From Rhizobiaceae bacterium (GTDB taxonomy: Bacteria; Pseudomonadota; Alphaproteobacteria; Rhizobiales; Rhizobiaceae), in the NCBI GenBank assembly GCA_023953835.1, contig JAMLJB010000003.1, positions 124,001 through 188,000 on the forward strand: a DNA stretch of 64,000 nucleotides, in the 5' to 3' direction. The translations under genes and the position numbers were made by a program. Positions 36,180-45,180 of this stretch are shown here, in pieces. Position 1 is the stretch's first letter, and every line of letters begins with the position of its first letter. The notes under the pieces are model-generated. The model worked only from the letters and a program-made list of their open reading frames with translations. It did not search any database and was not told the origin of the DNA.

Positions 36180-36404
36180 CTATTCTTCTTCCGCGGACGC
36201 CAGATCCTGGATCGCCGCCAATGCCGCAGCCCTGTCCGCATTGACCGAGAACATCGGCCCGCATTCTTCCCCCATGCTGGCATAGCTCGACAAATTGGCC
36301 GGTCGTTTGCACGGCGCCGTCTTCTCGCGCGGTGTGCCGCAACCGCTACCGAGAACGGCCAGTGCGAACATCAGAGCGGTCGAGATGCACAGCCGCCCTC
36401 TCAT
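36180..36404 (-). CDS. virB7: VirB7-like lipoprotein
   Basis: A 74-residue lipoprotein with a signal peptide and lipobox LGSGC (lipidated Cys22), then Cys32 and Cys48 that could form disulfides, as VirB7 does with VirB9. The position between virB5 and virB6 and the four-base overlap with virB5 support VirB7. Small size makes sequence identity weak, and an entry-exclusion lipoprotein of the Eex type is an alternative. Confidence 0.72.
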   Translation of the reverse strand: MRGRLCISTALMFALAVLGSGCGTPREKTAPCKRPANLSSYASMGEECGPMFSVNADRAAALAAIQDLASAEEE

Positions 36405-37099
36405 TCGTAGCGCAGCGCCTTTTTGGTGTTCGACATGTCGGTCAGCTTGCGCTGGTTTTCGGCGTGCAACGACTGCACACCGGCGTTCAGCACGCCGATC
36501 ATCTCGTTGAGCGTGAGCCCGGTCTGGACCTGCAGCTGCGTGTTCTGGTCGATCGACCCCTTGATGTCCTCGGCTTTGCCGATGTCGTCGCCGGCGGTTT
36601 CGAGGGCGGAGCGCCGCGTTTCGACCGCAGCTTGAGATCCCGTGATCAGCGCCGAGACGCCCATGACCGTCTTCATCAGCTCCTCATAGGATTTGTCGCT
36701 GGCAAGCGAGCTGTCGCTTTTCCCGGACAAGGATCGCACGAGCTGAAGTCCATTGATGAAGAGCGTGGCGGCTTCCACGACCTTGGGATTGAGCGATCCA
36801 AAGTCGGCGATCCCGCCCTTCAAAATACTGTCGAAGGAGGGCATCGACGAGACGCTAAAACCGTTGCCAATCGCGATATCCTTCAGAGGACCAGCGTCGC
36901 CGCCGCGGTCGCCGGTTACGGCCTGCAGGGTTTCCTCAACCGTTGTGAGGATTTCCTTGTTCGTATCGAGGATCTTGCCGGTCTTTTCGGCCGTGTCCCG
37001 GGCGACCGCGTAGTTGGTCTTGTCGATGACCGGGATATCGGCTGCGGCCGGCGCGATGCCTGCGCCGACTAAGCCCAAGATTACCAATGAACGTTTCAT
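36401..37099 (-). CDS. virB5: VirB5 minor pilus protein
   Basis: A 232-residue secreted protein with signal peptide MKRSLVILGLVGAGIAPAAA and a helical body (VARDTAEKTGKILDTNKEIL, then TLNEMIGVLNAGVQSLHAENQ). Proteins of this kind sit at the pilus tip and mediate donor-recipient contact. The ATG at 37099 has GGAGATCGAC before it; an upstream extension to 37162 is not preferred because it would precede the signal sequence. Confidence 0.88.
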   Translation of the reverse strand: MKRSLVILGLVGAGIAPAAADIPVIDKTNYAVARDTAEKTGKILDTNKEILTTVEETLQAVTGDRGGDAGPLKDIAIGNGFSVSSMPSFDSILKGGIADFGSLNPKVVEAATLFINGLQLVRSLSGKSDSSLASDKSYEELMKTVMGVSALITGSQAAVETRRSALETAGDDIGKAEDIKGSIDQNTQLQVQTGLTLNEMIGVLNAGVQSLHAENQRKLTDMSNTKKALRYE

Positions 37100-37110
37100 G
37101 TCGATCTCCG

Positions 37111-38175
37111 TCACTGAGTCTCGAGAAGCAGTTCCGTCTGCGCATCGATGCGCTGGACACATGCCTTTGCGTCGGCATCCCAGACGAAGCCCTCGCGGTC
37201 GTCGCAGAAGCCGGCCACCGGCCGATCGTCTTCATCGGTCCCCGTCTCGTATCGGGTCGATCGGTTGGTGCCGGATAGGCCGCCGAGCGTCATGGCATTG
37301 GTGGAATTGGCGAGATCGGCGAACGCCGTGGAGAGCAGGATCAGCCGATTGATGAGCTCGATGTTCGCATTGCGGGCACCCGAATTGTGATCCCAGCTGT
37401 CCTGGATCGTGCCAGCTCCCATGTCGCCCAGTTGCCTCAGCCAGGACGTGACATCGCCAGAACCGTCCCCGATCGCCGCGGACAGGCCCATTGCGTTCAT
37501 GGTGCTCGTTCGAGCGCCCTCGTAGGCGCCGCCACCGCCATAGTTGAGCGGAATGCCGGACTTGTCCGAACCCCCGAATGCCGGGAGCCATTTTTGGGTT
37601 ATGTTGGCGACATAGCCCTGCGTCTCTTTGAACGGCGGGATGCCACCATATTTGTTCACGTTGCCCGCGCCGGCATTGTAGGCAGCAAGCGCCAGCGAGA
37701 CATTGCCGTTGTACTTTCGAAGCTGCTGCTTGTAGTAGCGCGCGCCGCCACGCAGGTTCTGCTCGATATTGTAGGGATCGACGCCGAGATCGCCCGCGGT
37801 TCCCGGCATCAGCTGGGCAAGGCCGACGGCGCCGATTGGAGATTTGGCACAGGGGTTGAAGCGGCTCTCCTGGTAGACGAGCGCCAGGAACTGGTTTTCG
37901 TCGACGCCCTCCTCGCGTGCGATCCGGCGGACCAGCCAGGCAATCGCCGGATTGGCGTTCGCCGCGGCGACCGGATCATCCTTTCGGCCTAGCCGGTACA
38001 TCGAGCAGGTCACGCTCTGGTTGTTGACGTAGCGCTCCTCGTCGACCTTCTCGATCTCGCCGGTTTTCTGGTCGCGATCCTCGCGCTCATCGAGCACGGT
38101 GCGGTCGATGGTGGGGATATCTGCAAAAGCAGGCGATGCTGCAAAGACCAGAAGAATGGAAAGACGTCTGATCAC
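37111..38175 (-). CDS. Lytic transglycosylase (second in operon)
   Basis: A 354-residue secreted SLT-domain lytic transglycosylase. After a signal peptide it has the catalytic Glu in ALVYQESRFNPCAKSP, GAVGLAQLMPGTA and AAYNAGAGNVNKYGGIPPF, plus a long C-terminal tail ending in a Cys-containing segment (GFCDDREGFVWDADAKACV). The GTG at 38175 overlaps the virB4 stop (GTGA) and is preferred over a GTG at 38190. It opens peptidoglycan for the secretion channel. Its place between virB4 and virB5, in addition to virB1, is notable. Confidence 0.88.
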   Translation of the reverse strand: MIRRLSILLVFAASPAFADIPTIDRTVLDEREDRDQKTGEIEKVDEERYVNNQSVTCSMYRLGRKDDPVAAANANPAIAWLVRRIAREEGVDENQFLALVYQESRFNPCAKSPIGAVGLAQLMPGTAGDLGVDPYNIEQNLRGGARYYKQQLRKYNGNVSLALAAYNAGAGNVNKYGGIPPFKETQGYVANITQKWLPAFGGSDKSGIPLNYGGGGAYEGARTSTMNAMGLSAAIGDGSGDVTSWLRQLGDMGAGTIQDSWDHNSGARNANIELINRLILLSTAFADLANSTNAMTLGGLSGTNRSTRYETGTDEDDRPVAGFCDDREGFVWDADAKACVQRIDAQTELLLETQ

Positions 38176-40586
38176 GCCGCTCGCTCCCACCCGCAGAACA
38201 CAGGCAACCAGTTCGCCGGATCGTCACCGACCTCCGCGCGAAGTGCTGCACAGTGCTCGATCGTCTCCTTACGGCCGGACATCACGCGTACGAGATCCGG
38301 CATGGAGGTGAGGTCGAGCCTGGCGATGACGGAGTCGTTGCCGTGCTTGATCAAAAATGTCCGCCGCTCGGGCGGAGTGTTGCGAATGAAGGCGTACTCC
38401 TTGGCGGTCAGTCCGAAGCGCCGGATGTAGCTTTCTTCGTCCGCACGCGGATTGGGGAAGTGCAGATTGGTCGCGGACTGCTCGATCAGCGTGTGCGATT
38501 GCGGCGAGCGCGCAATATCGGCGGCCGATTGGGTCCCAAACCCGACGATCCCGTTAAGCTTACGGATCGTCTTCATCTTGTCGACGATGTAGCTGGAAAA
38601 GACCGGATCCTGCAGAAGCTTCCAGCCCTCATCCATAAAAATGAGCACGGGCTCGCCAGTAAGCAGTTCGTCCAGCCGGTGGTAGAGGTACATCAGCGCC
38701 GGCGTGCGTACCTCTGCGTTGTCGAGGATGTGCGTCATGTCGAAGCCGAAAATTCGGCGGCCCGAGAACGACAAGACGTCCTGCGGCGCATTGAACAGCC
38801 AGGCCTTCTCGCCCTCGAACCATGGACGCAGACGTGACTGGAGATCGTTGGCGTCGGAGCGCGCGCGACCCATCAACAGACCGGAAAGATTGGCAAGCGT
38901 GCGCTGTTCGACCGGCTCCTGGCATATGCGGCCGATCGCCCGCTCCAGCGTATCCTCTTCCTCCTGGCTGAAACCGTGGCCGTCGGCCGGATCGAGCATG
39001 GCCTTGAGCAGGCGGTGCAGGAACTCGCGATTGGTCGCGTTGTTCTCGAGCTGCAGCGGATTGAAGCCGGTCGCGATGCCGGGCTGGAGCACCTCATAGT
39101 CGCCACCCACGGCACGAATGAAGATCTCGGCGCCACGGTCCTTGTCGAAGAAGACGGCTCGCGGCTCAGGCGAGATCCGAAAGGCCTGCGCGAGCAGGAA
39201 GGTCAGCGCCACGGTCTTGCCTGACCCGGTCGGGCCGGTGACCAAAAAATGGCCGATATCGCGCTCGTGAAAATTGAACCAGTAGGGAGTCTGCGATGTC
39301 GTCTCGAGGATCGAAATCGGCAGTCCCCAGTGGTAGCCACGACCCGAACCGGTGGCGAAATTGTGCAGGGACGAGAAGCCGGAAAAATTCGCGCTCGACA
39401 GCATGCAGGAACGCGCGATGTAGGCATGGTTGCCCGGCAGCTGTGCCCAGAACGAGGCCTCCATGTTGAGGTCCTCGCGCAGCCAGTTGATGTTCATGTC
39501 GGTGAGACAGGAGCCGAGTTCAGCGACGGCCTTGTCGAGGCCAACGAGGCCGCGCGACAGGCACAACAGGCTGAAATGGTGATAGCCGAAGACGGCTTCC
39601 TGGTTGAGCAGGCTGTTCAGCGCGAAATCGATATCGGTCTCGACCGTGCTGCCCGATTCGTCCGACGCGTGGATCTGGCGCTGCAGCCGCGAAATGCGCT
39701 CCTGCGCGATCGGCTTGTCGGCAAGTGTGAACGACTGGGTGCAGATGAACTCGTGGTTCATCTGCAGTAGCCCATCGAGCATCCCGGGCCCGGAGAATGG
39801 AGGATACTCCTTGATCGACAGCATCGCGCCGAAACGATTCTCGGCTTCCGTCGGACCTTGTGCCTGCAATGTCCGCTTCGAGAAATGCAGACGCGACGTA
39901 CCGACATAGCTGCGGATGCCCATGCGGGGCAGGCGCATCTCGCGCGCGACGCCGCAGGTCAGCAGCGTGTTGATGAAGGCGCAGGGCTCCGAGTACGGCT
40001 CGCCATCGCGGTAGACGACGCCAAGCGGACGCGCGCCGTACTTTTGCAATTCGCGCGTGACGTTACCGACGATCTCTTCGAGCTCGTTGATGCGTTCGTG
40101 CAGTCGCTGCTCAAGGACTTCTCTGCCGGAGGAGCGATCAAGCAGTCGCGAAAAACCTTCGGCGGCGCCGAGCGCGCCACGCATGCCGGAGCGGACGATC
40201 GTGAGGTTGAGCTCGTTGGTGAACATGCGCTTCTCGCGCAGTGATGCCATGTAGCGGGTGTTCAGGAGATCGCAGAACGGGTCCGAGAAGGTCCCCCCGA
40301 TCGAGGGCTTGACCTCCTTGCGGATCACCGTCGACCAGAGCGAATAGCGGCTCGACCCGAGCGCACGGATCAACGTGTTCTGGACGGCCGCGCGCATGTT
40401 GAGCTCGGCCTGATCCTCCGTCTGAAAGAAGAGGCCATCCAGCTTGATCACTGAGAGGATCGCACCGCTTTCGAGCCCGATGACGGTGTCGGCGACATGG
40501 CGCAGATACGGAATGTGGGTCGACATAAGCCGCTCCCGCCGGCGGTCAGGTCCAAATCCAAGCTCTTCGGCGACGACTTTCAACAT
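38172..40586 (-). CDS. virB4: VirB4 ATPase
   Basis: An 804-residue VirB4/TrbE ATPase with Walker A GPTGSGKT (about 451-458), Walker B PVLIFMDEGWKLL (about 645-655) and the RKLNGIVGFGTQSAADIARS motif near 680. It powers pilin extraction and substrate passage. The ATG at 40586 lies two bases after the virB3 stop. The frame is open far upstream, but those residues overlap virB2/virB3 in another frame and are not coding. Confidence 0.95.
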   Translation of the reverse strand: MLKVVAEELGFGPDRRRERLMSTHIPYLRHVADTVIGLESGAILSVIKLDGLFFQTEDQAELNMRAAVQNTLIRALGSSRYSLWSTVIRKEVKPSIGGTFSDPFCDLLNTRYMASLREKRMFTNELNLTIVRSGMRGALGAAEGFSRLLDRSSGREVLEQRLHERINELEEIVGNVTRELQKYGARPLGVVYRDGEPYSEPCAFINTLLTCGVAREMRLPRMGIRSYVGTSRLHFSKRTLQAQGPTEAENRFGAMLSIKEYPPFSGPGMLDGLLQMNHEFICTQSFTLADKPIAQERISRLQRQIHASDESGSTVETDIDFALNSLLNQEAVFGYHHFSLLCLSRGLVGLDKAVAELGSCLTDMNINWLREDLNMEASFWAQLPGNHAYIARSCMLSSANFSGFSSLHNFATGSGRGYHWGLPISILETTSQTPYWFNFHERDIGHFLVTGPTGSGKTVALTFLLAQAFRISPEPRAVFFDKDRGAEIFIRAVGGDYEVLQPGIATGFNPLQLENNATNREFLHRLLKAMLDPADGHGFSQEEEDTLERAIGRICQEPVEQRTLANLSGLLMGRARSDANDLQSRLRPWFEGEKAWLFNAPQDVLSFSGRRIFGFDMTHILDNAEVRTPALMYLYHRLDELLTGEPVLIFMDEGWKLLQDPVFSSYIVDKMKTIRKLNGIVGFGTQSAADIARSPQSHTLIEQSATNLHFPNPRADEESYIRRFGLTAKEYAFIRNTPPERRTFLIKHGNDSVIARLDLTSMPDLVRVMSGRKETIEHCAALRAEVGDDPANWLPVFCGWERAA

Positions 40587-40588
40587 GA

Positions 40589-40888
40589 TCACGGCCCGTA
40601 CGAGTTGGTGCGCCAGAAGAGTCGGTTCGGCGTACGCGGTGTGCGGCGGCCGACAACCTGGGCGAGATCGAGAATCCGGATATCGCGGCTGCAGGAGGCG
40701 AAGAGAGCGAGATAGATCAGTGGTGCGATCAGCGCCGCCCAGAAGCTCGTGCTCACCAGGAAGGCGATGAGCGTGAAGCCGACGATGATGTAGAAAGCAT
40801 TGAGCGGGATCCCCCACATCATGGGCGGTCGGGTAAGGCCGATCACGAGCGGGGTCAGATGGGGCTTTTCGTCGGTGAACTCGACCAT
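40589..40888 (-). CDS. virB3: VirB3 inner-membrane protein
   Basis: A 99-residue VirB3 with a hydrophobic double helix (NAFYIIVGFTLIAFLVSTSF and WAALIAPLIYLALFA) and a conserved opening that includes LTPLVIGLTRPPMMWGIP. It starts 3 bp after virB2 and is followed immediately by virB4, with which it works (fused in some systems). Confidence 0.93.
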   Translation of the reverse strand: MVEFTDEKPHLTPLVIGLTRPPMMWGIPLNAFYIIVGFTLIAFLVSTSFWAALIAPLIYLALFASCSRDIRILDLAQVVGRRTPRTPNRLFWRTNSYGP

Positions 40889-40891
40889 GAC

Positions 40892-41227
40892 TCAGTTCCC
40901 CACGGCCGCGATCATCTCGTCGACGATCGCCGGCGCGCCAAAGACAAGGCCGATGCCGAGCACCACCGCACCGGCGGTGAACCACGAGAGACGGCCGGCG
41001 AAGGCAAGGAAGCCGAGGGCGATGACCGCGATGATGGCGAGTAGCCGGCCGAACGGCCCGGTGATGAAATCCACGATCATCTGGACCGCGGTTTCCAGCG
41101 GCGCAAAGGCGCCGGAGGATTGAGCGAATGCGGGCTCCGCAAACACCAGACAGATGGTCAGCATCGTGGCGAACGCAATCGGAACTGACACTGGCCGAGC
41201 AGCGGGCGAATAGGAAACGTCGTTCAT
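40892..41227 (-). CDS. virB2: VirB2 major pilin
   Basis: A 111-residue TrbC/VirB2 prepilin with a long signal peptide ending near PAFAQSSG, followed by two hydrophobic helices (LLAIIAVIALGFLAFAGRL and TAGAVVLGIGLVFGAPAIV) joined by a short loop. It is the main subunit of the conjugative pilus. It lies 12 bp after virB1. Confidence 0.93.
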   Translation of the reverse strand: MNDVSYSPAARPVSVPIAFATMLTICLVFAEPAFAQSSGAFAPLETAVQMIVDFITGPFGRLLAIIAVIALGFLAFAGRLSWFTAGAVVLGIGLVFGAPAIVDEMIAAVGN

Positions 41228-41239
41228 GGTAGCCTCCGG

Positions 41240-42112
41240 CTAAAAATGCATGACACCGCCGACCCACTGGCGGCGTTCGCGCGTCGTGATGACTCCGCGG
41301 GCGGGGGTTGGTTGCTGCTCATCAGCAACGTCACGCGGTTCGCTCGCACCGCTTCCCTTAAGACCCATCTGGATGTTGAGGACTTCGGCGACGTAGCCGA
41401 TCGTTTCCTTGAACGGCGGAATGCCGCCATGCTCGCGAACTTGTCCCTCGCCAGCGTTGTAAGCAGCGGCGACGAGAAGCGGATTTTGGAATTCGTCGGT
41501 TAGTTCGCGGAGGTAACGGACGCCGCCATCGATGTTGTCTCCCGGATCGCAGATATCGATCACACCGAATCGTTCGGCCGTCGCCGGCATGAGCTGCATC
41601 GGTCCGCGCGCGCCCTTGGGCGAATTGCGCAGCCGGTCGAGCCTGCTTTCGGCGGTCACGACCGCTACGGCGAACTCCGCGTCGACACCGTACCGCTGCG
41701 CCGCCTCGATGACGAGGCGGGTGATCTCAGCCGGCGTTGCCGGCGACGATCCGCATTCCGGCATCTCGGACAGAGAACCACTATCAAAATGATTGGCGTC
41801 GAGCTCAAGTCCGACGGCCTCGGGTGCTGGCACGCCGATCGCCTCGGGCGCTTGGTGCCGGGGAACGATCTGACCAGCCTCCCCCAGCACATAGTCGTCC
41901 GGCAACCGCGCCCAACGGGCTTCGGCAACGGTGTCGGCCAAAGAGGGTACGTCATCCTGTTGCCGATTTTCTAGGAGCTCTTTGGGCTGGAGAAGCGTGG
42001 ACGCAGACAGTTCGGACGCCAATGCCGCCCGGCCTGCGATAACGCACATGCTCGTGAAGATTGTCACCACCAGGAGCGGCGCTATCGATGGTGATTTTGC
42101 TTGGCTTCCCAT
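41240..42112 (-). CDS. virB1: VirB1 lytic transglycosylase
   Basis: A 290-residue secreted SLT-type lytic transglycosylase, the first gene of the virB operon. It has a signal peptide (PLLVVTIFTSMCVIAGRAALA), the catalytic Glu in VAVVTAESRLDRLRNSPKGARG, PMQLMPATAERFG and AAYNAGEGQVREHGGIPPF. The ATG at 42112 (MGSQAKSPS) is chosen because it places the promoter 30-70 bp upstream; the longer open frame beyond it is antisense to the divergent operon. Confidence 0.88.
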   Translation of the reverse strand: MGSQAKSPSIAPLLVVTIFTSMCVIAGRAALASELSASTLLQPKELLENRQQDDVPSLADTVAEARWARLPDDYVLGEAGQIVPRHQAPEAIGVPAPEAVGLELDANHFDSGSLSEMPECGSSPATPAEITRLVIEAAQRYGVDAEFAVAVVTAESRLDRLRNSPKGARGPMQLMPATAERFGVIDICDPGDNIDGGVRYLRELTDEFQNPLLVAAAYNAGEGQVREHGGIPPFKETIGYVAEVLNIQMGLKGSGASEPRDVADEQQPTPARGVITTRERRQWVGGVMHF

Positions 42113-42151
42113 GGGTCCGCATTCAAAGCCTTGTACCGGCAGATGTGGGAA

Positions 42152-42197
42152 TGGATAGGCGAGAGAAAAAACAATGTCAATTTGATTGTGATTTTTC
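42152..42197 (-). promoter_or_regulatory. virB operon promoter with overlapping inverted repeat
   Basis: On the minus strand TTGACA (42175-42180) and TATCCA (42152-42157) are separated by 17 bp, giving a start about 30 bp before virB1. An imperfect inverted repeat, GAAAAA-CAAT with ATTG-TTTTTC (42165-42197), covers the -35 box and could be an operator controlling both the virB operon and the divergent genes. Confidence 0.6.
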
Positions 42198-42259
42198 TTG
42201 CAAAGAACGAGGAGGTAGGTCAATGTTGAGTACAGGTGACAACCTGGAGGCGACTGCAC

Positions 42260-42862
42260 ATGAGACGAGCGGCCGATTGCCTTGCGGCGATCAGCGTATG
42301 CCTGCCCGCTCACGCTGCCGGGCCGGTGGACCAAGCCTATGTCCGTTCGCTCGCCGCACCCGGGAAGACTGTCCTGGTCATGGAATATTACGACGGCCAG
42401 AGGAAAGTGTCGGAGCGCAAAGGCTATGCGTCGGCTTCCGGATTCAAGGCTGTGTCGCCTACTGACTTCCGCGTCGACGCCAATCTGACGGTGCACCTCT
42501 ACGGGATCGAGCCGTGCAAGGGCGACATGGTCAATCGCAAGGAAGGATTTGCCGGGTCCTGTGACGATTACGCTCGCCAGGGTCTTGCAACGTTGCTCCA
42601 GTCTCCCCGTGTGATCTACTGCCGTGCGTTTGTCAGCGAGACCGGCGCGAAGGCGCAAGACGCAACCTGCTACGGTTACTACAACTACCCAGGCAGCCTC
42701 GACTCGATCGACATGTTCGAGGAGCAGCTGATCTCGCTCGGCACTCACCGCATCGCAAAGCGGCCGGACGGGACACCCACCAGAGCCGATCTGAAAGAGG
42801 CCGAGGACATCGGTCGCCGCGGCTACGGGATGTGGGCTGATCCAAGGGTTGCGGGCGAATGA
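42260..42862 (+). CDS. Secreted nuclease-fold (SNase-like) protein 1
   Basis: A 200-residue secreted protein with signal MRRAADCLAAISVCLPAHAA. The body shows a degenerate staphylococcal-nuclease pattern: NLTVHLYGIEPCKGD, ARQGLATLLQSPRVIYCRAF, DATCYGY, LISLGTHRIAKRP and a final GRRGYGMWADPRV. The usual catalytic Arg/Glu pair is not clearly conserved, so it may be structural. TGGAGGCGACTGC precedes the ATG at 42260. It starts a three-gene set of related secreted proteins divergent from the virB operon and overlaps the next by four bases. Confidence 0.65.
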   Translation: MRRAADCLAAISVCLPAHAAGPVDQAYVRSLAAPGKTVLVMEYYDGQRKVSERKGYASASGFKAVSPTDFRVDANLTVHLYGIEPCKGDMVNRKEGFAGSCDDYARQGLATLLQSPRVIYCRAFVSETGAKAQDATCYGYYNYPGSLDSIDMFEEQLISLGTHRIAKRPDGTPTRADLKEAEDIGRRGYGMWADPRVAGE

Positions 42863-43395
42863 AGTCCCCTGCCCTCTTCGTGTCGCTGACCGTCGGTTTG
42901 ACGCCGGCAACGGCCGCACCGCCGGATGGCTACTTTGAACTGAAGCTAGGCGTGACGCTCGAAAGCGGTGACAGCTGGCAGGACGGCGGCAGACACTTCC
43001 GTCTCTTCGGCGTGCAGGCTTGCCTGCGTGGTACAGTTTACACCGATAGGTCGAGCACCCATCGTGACTGCGGGGAGGCATCCCTGGCGGTTTTTGCCGC
43101 CTACATCGCAGATACGCATCCCGTTTGTGCGCAGGTCGGGCAATCGGCTGGAACGGTCTTTGTGTCCTGCTATGCCACGATCGGCGCCGACCGGCTCGAT
43201 CTCGCCAATCTGATGATCTCCTCGGGCTTTGCCTTCGCCTCCCTCGACGGACGCGGCCTGCCCCACCACACGCCCTACGCTGTGGTGGAGCAGGCCGCGC
43301 GAGAAAAGAAGGCCGGGCTGTGGCAATTCGACGATGTCCAGCATCCGGCGCTCCTGCTCGGTCAGCGTGCAGCCGATGGAGGGACCTCGCCATGA
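42859..43395 (+). CDS. Secreted nuclease-fold (SNase-like) protein 2
   Basis: A 178-residue secreted protein with signal MKSPALFVSLTVGLTPATA. It has the same degenerate nuclease pattern as its neighbours: RHFRLFGVQACLRG, DRLDLANLMISSGFAFASLDG and REKKAGLWQFDDV. Six Cys suggest disulfides in the periplasm. Start and stop overlap both neighbours (ATGA), so the three genes are translated as one unit. Confidence 0.65.
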   Translation: MKSPALFVSLTVGLTPATAAPPDGYFELKLGVTLESGDSWQDGGRHFRLFGVQACLRGTVYTDRSSTHRDCGEASLAVFAAYIADTHPVCAQVGQSAGTVFVSCYATIGADRLDLANLMISSGFAFASLDGRGLPHHTPYAVVEQAAREKKAGLWQFDDVQHPALLLGQRAADGGTSP

Positions 43396-44087
43396 CGTCG
43401 GTTGCCGTCAGGTCGAGCGTCGCGGCTTTGCTGCTGACCGCCCTGCCCTATCCGGTCCATGCGGCGGACATCTTGCGCGATCAGGGATCGTCCTCGGTCG
43501 CGGCAGGATCGGTTCCAGACTCGAGCCCGATCACAAAAATCTCCGGTCGGACGTCAGTCATCGATGGCAGAACGCTCTGGTTCCCGATGGGCCGTCACAC
43601 GGTGCGGCTGGCCTCGATCGACGCCTGTGAACTGCCGCAATGGTCCTACGATCCTCGCCGCCACGGCGAGAGCGCAATCCCGAAGCCGGTGCCGTGCGGG
43701 CCACTGGCAAAAGCGTGGTTGAAGCGCACCGTCGGCAGCGGACACGTGACCTGTATCCTCCGGTCTCATGATGTCGACGGCGCCCTCCTCGGCCATTGCG
43801 CGGTGCGCGGTCGCGATCTGGCCCTCGAGATGCTGCGGGTCGGCTGGGCCCGCGTGAATTCGCCGGCGCCGGCCGAGTATCTGACCTGGCAGAACTTCGC
43901 CATGTCGGGCCGGCACGGCATGTGGGCAACCTATGTGCTCGATATGCCTGAGTGGCGAAGCAAGGCCGTGGACCGGACGCTCGCCAGACGACCGATCGCT
44001 GATTTCAACCTACTCCCCGAACGCGAGAGCGAGATCTCACCGCCGTTCGAGGACGCGCGCAGGCGCCCGAAGCGAACAGACAGATAA
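43392..44087 (+). CDS. Thermonuclease-family secreted protein 3
   Basis: A 231-residue secreted protein and the clearest SNase homologue of the set: SVIDGRTLWFPMGRHTVRLASIDACELPQW corresponds in two halves to the nuclease strands carrying the active-site Asp/Arg/Glu. CGPLAKAWLKRTV, HVTCILRSHDVDGALLGHCAV and LALEMLRVGWARV follow, and the end is GRHGMWATYVLDMPEW. The DGDT of active enzymes is DGRT here, which argues against normal calcium-dependent catalysis. Overlaps the previous gene by four bases. Confidence 0.72.
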   Translation: MTSVAVRSSVAALLLTALPYPVHAADILRDQGSSSVAAGSVPDSSPITKISGRTSVIDGRTLWFPMGRHTVRLASIDACELPQWSYDPRRHGESAIPKPVPCGPLAKAWLKRTVGSGHVTCILRSHDVDGALLGHCAVRGRDLALEMLRVGWARVNSPAPAEYLTWQNFAMSGRHGMWATYVLDMPEWRSKAVDRTLARRPIADFNLLPERESEISPPFEDARRRPKRTDR

Positions 44088-44109
44088 GGCTGACCGAAGG
44101 AGACGTCGT

Positions 44110-44586
44110 ATGAATCGAGTCGGGCTGATCGCGACTGCGGCAATCGTCTGCGCGGCGACGTGGATGGCGTTCACGTACGATGTTGAGGCGAGTGAGTGGG
44201 GATGCGAGGTGCTTTTGTGCGCGTCCTCGAACCCGTCCTGGCGAGGCGTGCCGGCGTGTCACCCTCCGATGTATCGGCTGATCTCTGCGATGAAAGGCGG
44301 GGTTTTTCGTGGCCGACCTGCCCCGAGGCTGGGACCGGCAAACCACGAAGCTTATGACGAATGTCCCGCAGGTTGGAGCGTTGAATCCAGCAATCAGGAT
44401 CATGGCGGGGGTCAAGGCGACTTGTGTATGCAGGTTCGAAATAGTTGTCCGTCGGGCTATGGCGGTCGCGATGGTTGCGAGCAAACCGCAACGATGCCTC
44501 GACCCCTACGGGAAAACCCATATTATTTCGACATTCGGGACGACGCCGGCAATTTCACGCGCCATTGGTTCAACCTTAGGCGCTAG
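44110..44586 (+). CDS. TrbM-like secreted Cys-rich protein
   Basis: A 158-residue secreted protein with signal MNRVGLIATAAIVCAATWMA and the pattern EWGCEVLLCASSNPSWRG followed by VPACHPPMYRLISAMKGG. This matches the Cys spacing of TrbM-type conjugation proteins. Further Cys pairs follow (DECPAGW, NSCPSGYGGRDGC). AAGGAGACGTCGT precedes the ATG. It is the last gene of the divergent secreted set and probably a periplasmic accessory of the transfer apparatus. Confidence 0.65.
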   Translation: MNRVGLIATAAIVCAATWMAFTYDVEASEWGCEVLLCASSNPSWRGVPACHPPMYRLISAMKGGVFRGRPAPRLGPANHEAYDECPAGWSVESSNQDHGGGQGDLCMQVRNSCPSGYGGRDGCEQTATMPRPLRENPYYFDIRDDAGNFTRHWFNLRR

Positions 44587-45180
44587 CCGCCTCGGAAGCG
44601 ATTTTTCGTGTCTCGCGTCATCCTCACAACTCGCGTTAGCTTACCAACTGCCGGTTGCGACTTATCGATGAACGCTGCACGTCACTTGCGGAGGAAGCCG
44701 ATCAGACTGTGCTTGTGAGGACGAAGCGTTTCCATAACGGTCGCGACATCTTCCATTTGCCCTGGGGAACGATCCGCGATCATGTTGGCCATAACGTAAA
44801 TGAGCTTGCAGCTAGCATCTTCCGCAGTCGAGGGAACGATGGCGACCAGTTTCGCCAAAGCCCGTCGCTCGCGCCATCGCACAAAGACCAACATGGGGCG
44901 ACATAGAAGCGACCGGCCGAGCCATCCGCGTTGTTCGAGCGCTGCCCGTTGAGTGTGTGCTCGCCTATGGTTTTCGATCATCGGCGAAATCGTGCTTTCG
45001 GAGGCATCGAAACGTCCGCCCATTTTCTCGTTCCTGGAAGTTGTTGGACTGGTTCGCCCGTCCTTTGATTCGATCCTTTCCCACCGCCCATCGAGGCGCC
45101 ATAAAAACGTTGATCAAGACCGATGACACGATAGGTTATGAAGAGTAGCGAAACGGAACGAAATCAGAGCATGTAAGATA
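44587..45180. other. Region with only one weak open frame
   Basis: About 590 bp. A minus-strand frame (44682-45023, 113 residues) reads CRPMLVFVRWRERRALAKLV and DVATVMETLRPHKHSLI. It could be a small regulatory protein but has no clear ribosome binding site and no family I recognise. The right part, before rcgA, becomes AT-rich and should hold the rcgA promoter. Confidence 0.35.
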
